Shown one piece after another: positions 47,564 to 56,306 of a DNA stretch of 64,000 nt; the stretch's first letter is position 1, and every line of letters starts with the position of its first letter. The notes beneath the pieces were generated by a model, which was not told the origin of the DNA, did not search any database, and saw only the letters and a program-made list of their open reading frames with translations. Source of the DNA: Rhizobium sp. CC-YZS058 (GTDB lineage Bacteria; Pseudomonadota; Alphaproteobacteria; Rhizobiales; Rhizobiaceae). The DNA lies in the NCBI RefSeq assembly GCF_034720595.1, contig NZ_JAYESJ010000002.1, forward strand, positions 36,370 to 100,369. Direction: 5' to 3'. Position numbers and translations under genes: made by a program.

Positions 47564-49484
47564 GATCGTTCTCGTTCTTATGCCTGTGGCCATCATGGGC
47601 GCGGCTCTGTTCGCTCTCACCGGCATCGAGACCTGGCTTGCCGGCTTCGGGAAGACCGAGGCGGCAAAGCTTGCACTTGGTCGCGCAGGGCTCGCAGCAC
47701 CCTACATAGTGGCGGCTGGGCTCAGCCTGATATTGTTGTTTGCTACAGCTGGATCGGCAAGCATTCGCGCCGCAGGCGTCGGGGCTGCGATCGGAAGCGC
47801 TGCGGTCATCTTGATGGCTTGCTTGCGGGAAGGCGTGCGACTTGCAGCGCTTTCCTCCCAGGTACCAGCGGACAAATCCGCGCTGTCCTATCTGGATCCA
47901 TCGACCATGATCGGCGCTGCTGCAGCACTGATGTCCGGCTGCTTTGCAGTGCGCGTGGCAATCGTGGGCAACGCCGCTTTCACACCGGCCGCACCGAAAC
48001 GCATCACTGGCAAACGCGCCTTGCACGGAGAGGCCGATTGGATGACCTTAGTCGAAGCCGACAAGCTGTTCCCGACAACTGGCGGCATTGTGGTCGGCGA
48101 GCGGTACCGTGTCGACCGCGACAGCGGTGCCGGCGTTTCGTTCGGTGCGGATACCAGCGAGACGTGGGGTGCTGGGGGCAAGTCTCCGCTGCTCTGCTTC
48201 GACGGATCGTTCGGCTCCTCCCACGGTATCGTCTTCGCTGGATCGGGCGGCTACAAGACGACCTCCGTCACGATCCCGACGGCTCTGAAATGGGGAGGCT
48301 CGCTCATTGTGCTCGACCCTTCCAACGAAGTCGCGCCCATGGTCTCGAGGCATCGCGAGGGGGCAGGGCGGCGGGTCAGGATCCTCGATCCACGCAAACC
48401 CGCGACCGGCTTCAACGCCCTCGACTGGGTAGGTCAATTCGGCGGTACGAAGGAGGAGGACATCGCCTCTGTCGCATCATGGATCATGAGCGATAGCGGT
48501 CGCGCGAGCGGGGTCCGAGACGACTTTTTCCGTGCCTCAGGCTTGCAGCTCCTGACGGCGATCATCGCCGATGTCTGCCTGTCCGGGCACACACCCAAGG
48601 AGCAGCAAACGCTGCGCCAAGTGCGCAGCAATCTGTCGGAACCCGAGCCGAAGCTGCGACAGCGCCTGCAGGATATCTACGACAATTCGGAATCGGAGTT
48701 CGTGAAGGAGAACGTCGCCGCCTTCGTCAACATGACGCCCGAGACCTTCTCCGGCGTCTATGCCAACGCGATCAAGGAAACGCATTGGCTTTCGTACCAG
48801 AACTATGCAGCACTTGTGTCGGGATCGACATTCCGAACCGAGGATATCGCGTCGGGCAAAACAGACGTGTTCATCAATATCGACCTGAAGACGCTGGAGA
48901 CCCACAGCGGATTGGCGCGCGTCGTGATCGGCTCGTTTCTAAACGCGATCTACAATCGCGATGGCGCGATGGATGGCCGCGCCCTCTTCCTCCTCGATGA
49001 GGTCGCCCGCCTTGGCTACATGCGCATTCTGGAGACCGCGCGCGATGCCGGTCGAAAGTATGGCATCACGCTGACGATGATTTATCAATCGATCGGCCAA
49101 TTGCGCGAAACCTATGGCGGGCGCGACGCCTCCAGCAAGTGGTTCGAGAGCGCAAGCTGGATCAGTTTCGCGGCCATCAACGATCCGGAAACCGCCGATT
49201 ACATCTCTCGCCGCTGCGGCATGACGACGGTCGAGATCGATCAGGTCAGCCGTAGCTTCCAGTCGCGCGGGTCGTCGCGGACGCGCTCGAAACAGCTCGC
49301 AGCCCGGCCACTCATCCAGCCACACGAAGTGCTGCGCATGAGGGCGGACGAGCAGATCGTGTTCACGGCAGGCAATCCGCCGCTGAGGTGCGGGCGTGCC
49401 ATCTGGTTCCGTCGGAAAGATATGACAGCTTGCGTTGAGCGAAGCAGGTTTTTGCCGCGCGAAGCGCCAGCCCATGAACAATGA
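47550..49484 (+). CDS. traG: Type IV coupling protein TraG (VirD4 family)
   Basis: A 644-residue ATPase that links the TraA-DNA complex to the Trb channel. Several N-terminal membrane helices (about residues 7-140) are followed by Walker A (GSGGYKTTS, about 231-239) and Walker B ([11 protein letters not shown], about 478-488). Length is normal. Last gene of the traCDG operon. Confidence 0.95.
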   Translation: MKANKIVLVLMPVAIMGAALFALTGIETWLAGFGKTEAAKLALGRAGLAAPYIVAAGLSLILLFATAGSASIRAAGVGAAIGSAAVILMACLREGVRLAALSSQVPADKSALSYLDPSTMIGAAAALMSGCFAVRVAIVGNAAFTPAAPKRITGKRALHGEADWMTLVEADKLFPTTGGIVVGERYRVDRDSGAGVSFGADTSETWGAGGKSPLLCFDGSFGSSHGIVFAGSGGYKTTSVTIPTALKWGGSLIVLDPSNEVAPMVSRHREGAGRRVRILDPRKPATGFNALDWVGQFGGTKEEDIASVASWIMSDSGRASGVRDDFFRASGLQLLTAIIADVCLSGHTPKEQQTLRQVRSNLSEPEPKLRQRLQDIYDNSESEFVKENVAAFVNMTPETFSGVYANAIKETHWLSYQNYAALVSGSTFRTEDIASGKTDVFINIDLKTLETHSGLARVVIGSFLNAIYNRDGAMDGRALFLLDEVARLGYMRILETARDAGRKYGITLTMIYQSIGQLRETYGGRDASSKWFESASWISFAAINDPETADYISRRCGMTTVEIDQVSRSFQSRGSSRTRSKQLAARPLIQPHEVLRMRADEQIVFTAGNPPLRCGRAIWFRRKDMTACVERSRFLPREAPAHEQ

Positions 49485-49653
49485 AGAGCATCGGAGAAAT
49501 CAGCATAGCGACGACCGCCAGGGCGTGATTTCGGGAATTCTCGTCATGCTTCGGTCGGATATGGGGCAGCCGCAGGAGGCTTAGCATAGCGCCGCGTTAG
49601 CGGAAGCCGGGACCGACTGTCCCCGACCGAGGCATTCTGCTTCAGAAAGCCGT

Positions 49654-49875
49654 CTACTCGTCGGAGACCCCTTCGGTCAGTCCGTCGAAAACCTCCATCA
49701 TCGCGTTGGTGATGGCTTGGCCGAGAGCGTTGCCAGCGACGCGAACGTCGTCCTCAGAGCCATCGCGAGCAGCACGCGCAAGTTCATACCCCTGATCCGC
49801 GACAATCTGCTTGGCCACCTCGATCGCCCAGAGACCGAAGTCCCCGCGGTTACCAATCTGGATTTCGTCTTCCAT
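49654..49875 (-). CDS. Small hypothetical protein
   Basis: A 73-residue soluble protein starting MEDEIQIGNRGDFGLWAIEV. The ATG at 49875 follows GGGAGACG; longer versions would start without a ribosome site. It is acidic and probably helical, with no known domain that I recognise. It stands alone, convergent with traG, so its role is unknown. Confidence 0.6.
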   Translation of the reverse strand: MEDEIQIGNRGDFGLWAIEVAKQIVADQGYELARAARDGSEDDVRVAGNALGQAITNAMMEVFDGLTEGVSDE

Positions 49876-50320
49876 CTGCGTCTCCCGAAATTGGCTCGCC
49901 GGCTTCTTTTCATGGGCGTTGCGCAATGACAAGCGCAAGGCACCGACGTGGAGCGGCGACACCAACGCGATGGGCACTAACGAACTTACGCATGCCGGCC
50001 GAACGATGTTGCTCACCTGCAATATACGGCCATCCGTTTTCGGCCCAAATCAGTCACTGGTCGTCGCAAATATCACTCTCAAAACACTGGCTTGTGCGAG
50101 TGATTTTCGCGACGAAGATTTCCCTGAAGGTTCAATCTTGGTGCTTTTGTCGTGGAATTTAGGACTTACGCGACATCCAAGCTCGTGTCCAAGTTGACAA
50201 GTACATTGGGCGTAGGTACGAGCAGATCAGCAGTCACACTGCCGTAGGCGTTACCGTCATCCAACGCAGCCTTGCCGAGAGGACCCCCGCTGGGAGATCT
50301 CGGTCCTCAAGGAGATCGAG
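49876..50320. other. Intergenic region before the MFS exporter gene
   Basis: No convincing gene in 445 bp. The left end is the promoter side of the small minus-strand protein. The right end leads to the MFS gene, whose ribosome site (AAGGAGAT) is visible just before 50321. Confidence 0.5.
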
Positions 50321-51508
50321 ATGACGATTAATTACGCCGTATCCAGCGATACGAAACCAACAGTTTTTTCCGCAATAGCACCTGTCGCCACCGCGGTGTT
50401 CCTGGGCTTCCTGGCCGCCAGCATGCCTCTGGCCGCTCTGCCGCTCGAAATGGGCGGTCACCTGAAGGCAAGTCCTACGACGATCGGCATGTTGATCGGC
50501 CTCCAGTCTGTCGTCACCGTCTTGACCCGTCATCAGGCCGGAACCCTTTGCGACCAGCGCGGTCCCCGCTTTGCCGCCATGGTCGGCCTGCCGCTGGCCG
50601 CCTGCTCCGGCATGGCATATCTCGCCGCGGGACTGTCCAGCATCACAGGATTGAGTATCGCGCTCCTTTTGCTTGGCCGGATTTTCATGGGCCTCGGTGA
50701 AAGCCTGTTCCTGACGGGTCTGATGAGCTGGGGGATTGCGCGCGTCGGAGCGGCGAAGACCGGCAAGGTGATGTCGTGGTCGGGCATCGCGATCTATGCG
50801 GCGCTCGGCCTTGGCTCGCCGATCGGCCTTGCGTTGCAGTCCCGTTATGGGTTTTCCGCCGTCAGCGCGATGACCGTCGTTGCTCCCGTAGCAGCATGGC
50901 TCATCGCCATGAGGCTGACGGCCGTACCGGCATCCGGCGGCCAACGCGTGCCGTTTCATCATGTGATAGCGTTGATCTGGAAGCCAGGCCTTGTTCTGGC
51001 CCTGGCGACTGTTCCCTTCGCCGGCATGGTCTCCTTCCTCGCCCTGGCCTTCGAGGCTCGCGGCTGGTCGCAGGCGGGGCTGGCGCTATTCGGGTTCAGC
51101 GCGGCCTATATCCTGGTGCGCCTGGTGGCCCCTGGTCTTCCCGATCGTTTTGGCGCTGCGCCGGTTGCGATTGGTTGCCTGGCAGTTGAGGCCCTTGGAC
51201 AAGCATTGCTTTGGGCAGCGCCTGTTCCCGGCATCGCCGTCATGGGCGCAACGCTGACCGGTCTCGGGTTTTCTCTGATATTCCCGGCCATGGGCGTTCT
51301 CGCCACCAGCTCCGTGCCGGCCGAACAGCGCGGACGGGCCGTCGGAAACTTCATCGCCTTCGCCGATATTGCCCTGGGCGTCACGGCACCGATCGTCGGC
51401 CTTGCCGTCTACTCGGTCGGAGCAGCCTCGCCTTTTATCGTCGGCACAGTCGCGACATGCCTCGCGCTCTGCGTCCTCTCCTCCACGCGACTGCCTCGAG
51501 CCGCGTAA
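50321..51508 (+). CDS. MFS transporter
   Basis: A 395-residue major-facilitator protein with about twelve membrane helices. The loop motif between helices 2 and 3 is recognisable but altered (RHQAGTLCDQRGPRFA, usually GxLaDrxGrR). The profile is that of small-molecule drug/sugar efflux permeases. AAGGAGAT precedes the ATG. It is followed 89 bp later by an SDR gene on the same strand, possibly co-transcribed. Substrate unknown. Confidence 0.88.
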   Translation: MTINYAVSSDTKPTVFSAIAPVATAVFLGFLAASMPLAALPLEMGGHLKASPTTIGMLIGLQSVVTVLTRHQAGTLCDQRGPRFAAMVGLPLAACSGMAYLAAGLSSITGLSIALLLLGRIFMGLGESLFLTGLMSWGIARVGAAKTGKVMSWSGIAIYAALGLGSPIGLALQSRYGFSAVSAMTVVAPVAAWLIAMRLTAVPASGGQRVPFHHVIALIWKPGLVLALATVPFAGMVSFLALAFEARGWSQAGLALFGFSAAYILVRLVAPGLPDRFGAAPVAIGCLAVEALGQALLWAAPVPGIAVMGATLTGLGFSLIFPAMGVLATSSVPAEQRGRAVGNFIAFADIALGVTAPIVGLAVYSVGAASPFIVGTVATCLALCVLSSTRLPRAA

Positions 51509-51597
51509 GGCACGCCCTTCTCCCGTTCAAAACCAACCGTGAACCGCGTTCGGCCATGCGCCGGGCAAATTCCTGTAACCATCGAAAGGAAACGACA

Positions 51598-52353
51598 ATG
51601 AAAACCACCGGTAACACGATCCTCATCACCGGCGGCACCAGCGGCATCGGCCGAGCCTTGGCTGAAGGCTTCCACGACCTTGGCAATCGCGTCATCGTCA
51701 CCGGACGCCGCCAGGATCTGATTGCGGAGATCGCCGATGACCGTCCCGGTATCGCGGGTTTTACCGCCGACATGACAGATCCTGCTTCCGTTACGAAGCT
51801 CGCTGAAGACGTCCGTGCGGCATTTCCCCAGACCAATGTCCTGATTGCCAATGCAGGCATCTCGCGGACGGAGGATGTGACGTCGGACGAGTGGGACGGC
51901 TCAGACGCGGCGGCGATCGTTGAAACCAATATCCTTGGGGTTCTCCGCGTCACGGCAGCCATCCTGCCCATCCTCAGAGCGCAATCCGCCGCCACGATCA
52001 TGGCGACAAGTTCCGCACTGGCCTTCCTGCCGCGGGCGGATTTCCCGACCTATTGTGCCAGCAAGGCCTTCCTGCACTCGTGGCTAACCTCGCTGCGCCA
52101 TCAGTTGCGCAGGACATCGGTCGAGGTTCTGGAACTGTCCCCGCCATATGTTCAAACCCAACTTACCGGCGCCTCGCAGGCGGCGGACCCGCGTGCCATG
52201 CCGCTATCGGACTATGTCGCCGAGGTGATGGGGATGATCGGGCGTGGCGACCATCCGCGTGGCGAGCTGTTGCTCGAACGGGACCAAGCCCGCCGCTGGG
52301 CCGAACGCGATGGCACATACGACAGCATTTTTGCTGCCATGAATGCATCTTGA
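51598..52353 (+). CDS. Short-chain dehydrogenase/reductase (SDR family)
   Basis: A 251-residue classical SDR that transfers hydride with NAD(P). TGGTSGIG (about residues 11-18) is the cofactor site, NAG follows near 88, and the catalytic Ser (ATSSALAF) and Tyr-x-x-x-Lys (YCASK, about 158-162) are intact. The opening MKTTGNTILITGGTSGIGRA resembles DltE-like short-chain oxidoreductases. AAAGGAAAC precedes the ATG. Physiological substrate unknown. Confidence 0.9.
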   Translation: MKTTGNTILITGGTSGIGRALAEGFHDLGNRVIVTGRRQDLIAEIADDRPGIAGFTADMTDPASVTKLAEDVRAAFPQTNVLIANAGISRTEDVTSDEWDGSDAAAIVETNILGVLRVTAAILPILRAQSAATIMATSSALAFLPRADFPTYCASKAFLHSWLTSLRHQLRRTSVEVLELSPPYVQTQLTGASQAADPRAMPLSDYVAEVMGMIGRGDHPRGELLLERDQARRWAERDGTYDSIFAAMNAS

Positions 52354-52419
52354 GGGGTAGAAGGTCGTAGGGCCTACCAGCTCTACGATCACTTCGGGGC
52401 ATCTTTTGCGGCGGGCACA

Positions 52420-52440
52420 ATGTCCGGTGTTGGCGCGAAG
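52420..52440. repeat. 21-bp direct repeat, left copy
   Basis: The 21-bp sequence beginning ATGTCCGGTGTTGG and ending CGCGAAG is repeated exactly at 53667-53687. The two copies bracket the LysE-AsnC gene pair. Confidence 0.8.
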
Positions 52441-52474
52441 CGGAAGGCCGCCCTCGGCCCAAACCGGTCATCGG

Positions 52475-53089
52475 CTAACGCTGTGCAGATGCCATGAACC
52501 CAGCGGCCAGCAGGATCATTCCGCCCGCCGTGCCGTCGATCAGCCGACGCTTCTTGTCACTGAGATTGCCACCGCCGAGACGGGATAGGGCTAGGCTCAG
52601 GATCGTGTAGACGACGCCGTACCAGAACATGAAAGCAAGCGACAGAGTTACAGCCTGCAGGGTCACATTGCCCTGATGGTCCATGAATTGGGGGAGGATG
52701 GCGACATAGATCATCATGCCTTTGGGATTCAGGAGCGCCGTCAAGAAACCCTTCGAAAGCTGATTCTCGACCTTCCGTCCGGACACGGTAATGCCATGAG
52801 ACTGCATGGCTGATCTGATGAGCGTGTAGGCGAGGTAGAGCAGGTAGGCGATGCCGATCCATCTGATCGCCTCGAACAGCACGGGAGAGGCGGCGACGAC
52901 GGCGGCAAGTCCAAGGGCGACCAGAAGGGAATGAACGCCGTAGCCCAGCACCACGCCGAGCGTTGCCCGCAGCCCTGCTTTTGCCCCCCCGGACACGGCC
53001 TGGGACGCGATGAAGAGCATGTCAGGACCAGGCGTGCAGATCAGCGGCAGAACCGTGGCGGAGAAGAGGAGAAGCAGATGTGTGTTCAT
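52475..53089 (-). CDS. LysE/RhtB-family amino-acid exporter
   Basis: A 204-residue inner-membrane exporter. The N-terminal ICTPGPDMLFIASQAVSGG carries the TPGP motif of the RhtB/LysE family, and LNPKGMMIYVAILPQF is the second conserved loop; about six hydrophobic helices are visible. The gene is divergent from an AsnC-type regulator, the classic pairing for sensing and export of an amino acid. The ATG at 53089 was chosen because upstream in-frame sequence does not match the family. Confidence 0.92.
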   Translation of the reverse strand: MNTHLLLLFSATVLPLICTPGPDMLFIASQAVSGGAKAGLRATLGVVLGYGVHSLLVALGLAAVVAASPVLFEAIRWIGIAYLLYLAYTLIRSAMQSHGITVSGRKVENQLSKGFLTALLNPKGMMIYVAILPQFMDHQGNVTLQAVTLSLAFMFWYGVVYTILSLALSRLGGGNLSDKKRRLIDGTAGGMILLAAGFMASAQR

Positions 53090-53185
53090 GCCGATGTTGT
53101 ATCGCGACGTGAGCGCAATCGGGTTGCTAATATTGCTGATAAAGCAGATATTTTGGCATCGACTGCCAATGAAGGGTGTATTTTC

Positions 53186-53650
53186 ATGATCTACAAGCTC
53201 GATGAGATCGATAGGCGCATCCTGAAAGCTCTTCAACGTGACGGCAGGATGCAGAACATCGAGCTGGCCAAGGAGGTCGGCCTGTCGCCTTCCCCTTGTC
53301 TTCGGCGCGTGAAGGCTCTGGAGGAAGCAGGAGTAATCAAGCGATACGTCGCCGTCGTTGATCAGGCCAAGGTCGGCCTTCCTTTGTCGATGTTCGCGCG
53401 CGTCTGGCTCACGGCGCAGGATGCCGAGACAATCGACCTTTTCATCGCGGCAATGCGGCGTCTCCCAGAGGTGGTCGAATGCTACATCATGCTTGGGGAA
53501 AGTGACGCGCTGCTGCGCGTAGTTGTCGCCGATCTCGACGACTACCGTCGTTTTCAGTCCACGCACCTGACGCGGAAGAACGGTATTCAGTCAGTGAAGA
53601 CGGATGTTCCGAGCGAGGTCATCAAGCAGACGTTTGCACTTCCTGTTTGA
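53186..53650 (+). CDS. Lrp/AsnC-family transcriptional regulator
   Basis: A 154-residue regulator with an N-terminal HTH (LDEIDRRILKALQRDGRMQN then LSPSPCLRRVKALEEAGVI) and a C-terminal RAM ligand-binding domain (VVECYIMLGESDALLRVV). It lies divergent to the LysE exporter and probably controls it in response to the exported amino acid. Confidence 0.93.
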   Translation: MIYKLDEIDRRILKALQRDGRMQNIELAKEVGLSPSPCLRRVKALEEAGVIKRYVAVVDQAKVGLPLSMFARVWLTAQDAETIDLFIAAMRRLPEVVECYIMLGESDALLRVVVADLDDYRRFQSTHLTRKNGIQSVKTDVPSEVIKQTFALPV

Positions 53651-53666
53651 ACGCGGAGCAATTACC

Positions 53667-53687
53667 ATGTCCGGTGTTGGCGCGAAG
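53667..53687. repeat. 21-bp direct repeat, right copy
   Basis: Exact copy of the sequence at 52420-52440. It starts 17 bp after the AsnC stop. The interval between the copies is about 1.2 kb. Confidence 0.8.
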
Positions 53688-53896
53688 GAGCCGTACCTAT
53701 TGCTCGCGGGAGGATCGTGACCCGAATGGGCGAAGACCGCCTGCGGGCTTCGTTCGCGCCAGCGAATAGAGCCGCACGCCGAAGGCGGACCGACCGAATT
53801 CATCCGCATCTCCACATCACGGAAATGAATCAATGGCGTCCGAGCGATTCAAAACTCTCGTTGGACGGCAGTTTCGGGAAGCGTGATCATGCCGGA

Positions 53897-54163
53897 ATGA
53901 TCACCCAGCCCTACCATCTCTACATCGAAAGATCGGACGCCACGAAAAACATGGCCCGCTTCTATTCGATGTCCATCGACCCGAACCTTTTTGGAGAGGC
54001 TTGCCTGACACGGTGTTGGGGGCGTATCGGAACGACGGGGCAGACTATGAGCCACCATTTCGAAACGGAGCAAGAGGCAGTGGTGCTCTTTCTCGATCTC
54101 CTCCGGCAGAAGAAGCGGCGCGGTTACGCAGCGGTCCTCCAACATCCGCTGAACAACAGCTGA
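53897..54163 (+). CDS. WGR domain-containing protein
   Basis: An 88-residue protein that consists of a WGR domain: YHLYIERSDATKNMARFYSM, then CWGRIGTTGQTMSHHF with the Trp-Gly-Arg core, then QEAVVLFLDLLRQKKRRGY. WGR domains bind nucleic acid and occur in PARPs and in many short rhizobial plasmid proteins. It is 28 bp upstream of the nuclease gene on the same strand, so the two may be co-expressed. Confidence 0.88.
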   Translation: MITQPYHLYIERSDATKNMARFYSMSIDPNLFGEACLTRCWGRIGTTGQTMSHHFETEQEAVVLFLDLLRQKKRRGYAAVLQHPLNNS

Positions 54164-54191
54164 TAAACGGCGCCCAATTCAAGGACTACGC

Positions 54192-54683
54192 ATGAACTGC
54201 AGATCAGAAGGTGTCGTACGTCGGCAGATGTGGCGCTTTGTCAGAATGATCCAGGTGGCGATCTTCGTCATTGCTCCAGCTACCCACCCCTTGATCGGCA
54301 ACAAAGCCTACGCGAGCGAAGCCGGATCCAAAGTAAGCCTGCCATTCCGAATGTGTGCTACTGGCTCGCGTAAGGCATGCGTCGTTGACGGGGACACGAT
54401 CTGGTTCAATGGCCAGAAGATCCGTATCGCCGATATCGACACACCGGAGGTGAGTGAACCGAAGTGCTCATCGGAGCTCGCCCTCGGAAACCGCGCCACC
54501 GACAGAATGCTCGAGCTGATCAACGAGGGTCCATTCGAACTCAAAGCTTGGCCTGGTCGCGATGCCGACCGGTATGGTCGCAAGCTTCGAGTGCTGATCA
54601 GAGACGGCCGGAGCCTGGGCGACGTTCTGGTTTCGGAGGGCCTCGCCAGAACCTGGAGCGGCCGACGGGAGCCGTGGTGTTGA
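54192..54683 (+). CDS. Thermonuclease (SNase) family protein, probably exported
   Basis: A 163-residue protein. A hydrophobic N-terminal segment (MIQVAIFVIAPATHPLIG, about residues 19-36) looks like a signal peptide. The SNase core is present: VVDGDTIWFNGQKIRIADID, TPEVSEPKCS, and DRYGRKLRVLI with the catalytic arginine. It would hydrolyse DNA or RNA in the periplasm or outside. Family members are common on rhizobial plasmids. Confidence 0.88.
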   Translation: MNCRSEGVVRRQMWRFVRMIQVAIFVIAPATHPLIGNKAYASEAGSKVSLPFRMCATGSRKACVVDGDTIWFNGQKIRIADIDTPEVSEPKCSSELALGNRATDRMLELINEGPFELKAWPGRDADRYGRKLRVLIRDGRSLGDVLVSEGLARTWSGRREPWC

Positions 54684-54723
54684 GGTAGGAAGACCGACCC
54701 GGCGAACCGGGCCGATATGGCGG

Positions 54724-54897
54724 TTAGGTCCGTCGGTTCCAATCGGTCTCGAAATTCACCTCGATATCAACGAAGAACGGGATCTTGATCGCGATCTTCA
54801 AGCCGAGCTTGCCCTTGCGGAAAAAGTGACAGATCACCTCGGCGAGGGTGCGGAGGCGGCGGCCGGTTGCAGTCAAGAACTTGGCGAGCTGTTGCAT
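54724..54897 (-). CDS. Small basic hypothetical protein
   Basis: A 57-residue protein beginning MQQLAKFLTATGRRLRTLAE, preceded by AGGAGAAATCAT. It is basic with a hydrophobic middle (LGLKIAIKIPFFVDIEV). No family recognised. The clear ribosome site is the main support for it being a gene. Confidence 0.5.
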   Translation of the reverse strand: MQQLAKFLTATGRRLRTLAEVICHFFRKGKLGLKIAIKIPFFVDIEVNFETDWNRRT

Positions 54898-55160
54898 ATG
54901 ATTTCTCCTGTCGATTGCGTTTCGTCGCGGGGATGAAATGCGGATCGGGAAGGAGCGCCGCACCGGGACGGCCGCAGCGCAGCGGAGGACCTGACGACGG
55001 CTGAATTTTGCTGCGCGAGGAGCCGAAGGCGGGGAAAATTCTGCCGGCATCAGGTTGCGGCGGGACGCACGATCCGCATCATTCCCTATGTCGATGAAAT
55101 GGGATCGACAGGAGAATTGCGGCAGCTCGACTTCGAAGACGACGGACGATGGAAGCCGCC

Positions 55161-55331
55161 TCAGAAGGGCGGTTCGCTTTCCGCAAGACCGTCCAGCTCG
55201 GCGGCAGCGACGATCAACTCCGCCTGGGCGATGTCGAGTTCGGCCTCGATTTGACGGCGCTCGGCGCCATCGACAGCGTTGCGGAGCTCGGCCCGCAGTT
55301 CTTCGATCTGGATTTCGAGTTCGTAGGTCAT
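55161..55331 (-). CDS. Small helical hypothetical protein
   Basis: A 56-residue acidic protein, MTYELEIQIEELRAELRNAV onward, strongly predicted to be helical or coiled-coil from its heptad-like Leu/Ala/Glu pattern. A good AAGGAGACG ribosome site precedes the ATG. Function unknown; it lies 321 bp downstream of the first DUF736 gene on the same strand. Confidence 0.6.
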   Translation of the reverse strand: MTYELEIQIEELRAELRNAVDGAERRQIEAELDIAQAELIVAAAELDGLAESEPPF

Positions 55332-55651
55332 CTTCGTCTCCTTGACGTTTGTGAAAGATGACCGACCGGTCCGAGAGGGGATGGCGGGGTCAGGGATCGC
55401 GCCAGCGACCGGCAGAGCCGGGGAGTGGGGGAGCCGATTTGCGGAAGCTGCCCTCAAGGGCTGGTGAAACAAATTGGGGGAACCGCTCATCCTTGAGGCC
55501 GGCGTCGCCGCTTGGCACAATCATGCATTCTGAGCAGCTTCCCCGCTCACCGTATGCCACCAAAAAGCCGGGCCTGGCTCGATGCCAGATCCGGCTTTGA
55601 TCTCTCGGCAGGAGAGAAGGCCCCGCCGATGGCGGAGCCTCGTGATCCTGA

Positions 55652-55960
55652 TCAGTCGCGGTTCGGGCGGGACCAGATGAGCTGTAGGCCATCTTCGCCT
55701 TCGACCTCGGCGAGCGTTGCGTAGATCGGGGCAGGGAAGCTCGGATCGTCGAGCTTGACCGAGAGGTAGTCGCGGCCTTGCTCGGAGGTCTTCTGCCAGG
55801 CGGCGCCGAGCTCGACGCTTCCGGCATAGACGCGGAACTGCGGGCCCTTGTCGGAGGGGTTCTCAACCCGCGCGATGCGTGCCTTGACGTTGAGGGCAAG
55901 CGTGCGAATGGAGCCGGTGAAGCCGTTCTTTTCGGAGGTGAAGGTGCCGATGGTTGCCAT
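55652..55960 (-). CDS. DUF736 family protein (copy 1)
   Basis: A 102-residue protein, [20 protein letters not shown] onward, with the DUF736 core [20 protein letters not shown] and [20 protein letters not shown]. Function of the family is unknown; it is very common on rhizobial plasmids. It differs by a single residue (Asp for Glu near the C-terminus) from copy 2 at 60419. It lies inside the left 564-bp repeat. Confidence 0.92.
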   Translation of the reverse strand: MATIGTFTSEKNGFTGSIRTLALNVKARIARVENPSDKGPQFRVYAGSVELGAAWQKTSEQGRDYLSVKLDDPSFPAPIYATLAEVEGEDGLQLIWSRPNRD

Positions 55961-56215
55961 TGTCGTATTCCTTTTCTCGTGTTCGGGCCGCGCCCATCGC
56001 GGCCTCGATGGCAGTCGACAAGACCGGAGACGATCGAACCGCACCCAATAGGGCCGCAATGCAATGGAGGGCGGCAAGTCGCAGATTTGTTAGTGGGCGA
56101 GGAGGGGACCGCAGGTCGTCGGGGTAAGAAATCTAAGCCTTGTCGTTGCGGGAAGACGATCGAGGCGCAGCCGGTCTCCGGTCAGACATGCCCCATCGAG
56201 CCCGCAGATGGAGCC
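55652..56215. repeat. 564-bp direct repeat, left copy
   Basis: This segment, the DUF736 gene plus about 255 bp upstream of its start, is repeated at 60419-60982 with only scattered single-base differences and no length change (constant offset 4,767 bp). The copies bracket the S8 protease/AAA ATPase genes. Homology stops abruptly at both edges. Confidence 0.9.
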
Positions 56216-56217
56216 AC
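56144..56217. repeat. Conserved 74-bp upstream element, copy 1
   Basis: Runs from CGTTGCGGGAAGACG to GATGGAGCCAC, about 180-250 bp upstream of the DUF736 start. Copies occur at 60911-60982 (72 bp) and 62965-63038 (3 mismatches in 74). See the findings. Confidence 0.75.
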
Positions 56218-56306
56218 GGTGATGGGCAAAGGAATCTGACGAGAGCTGGGCCTATTTCGACCAGGTCCCAGCGTCACATCAGGCTTTAGTGACACGCTTT
56301 GCGGCT

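Noticed and set aside
50234..50962. Minus-strand open frame opposite the MFS gene
   Set aside because: Antisense to a clear transporter gene, with low-complexity basic composition.
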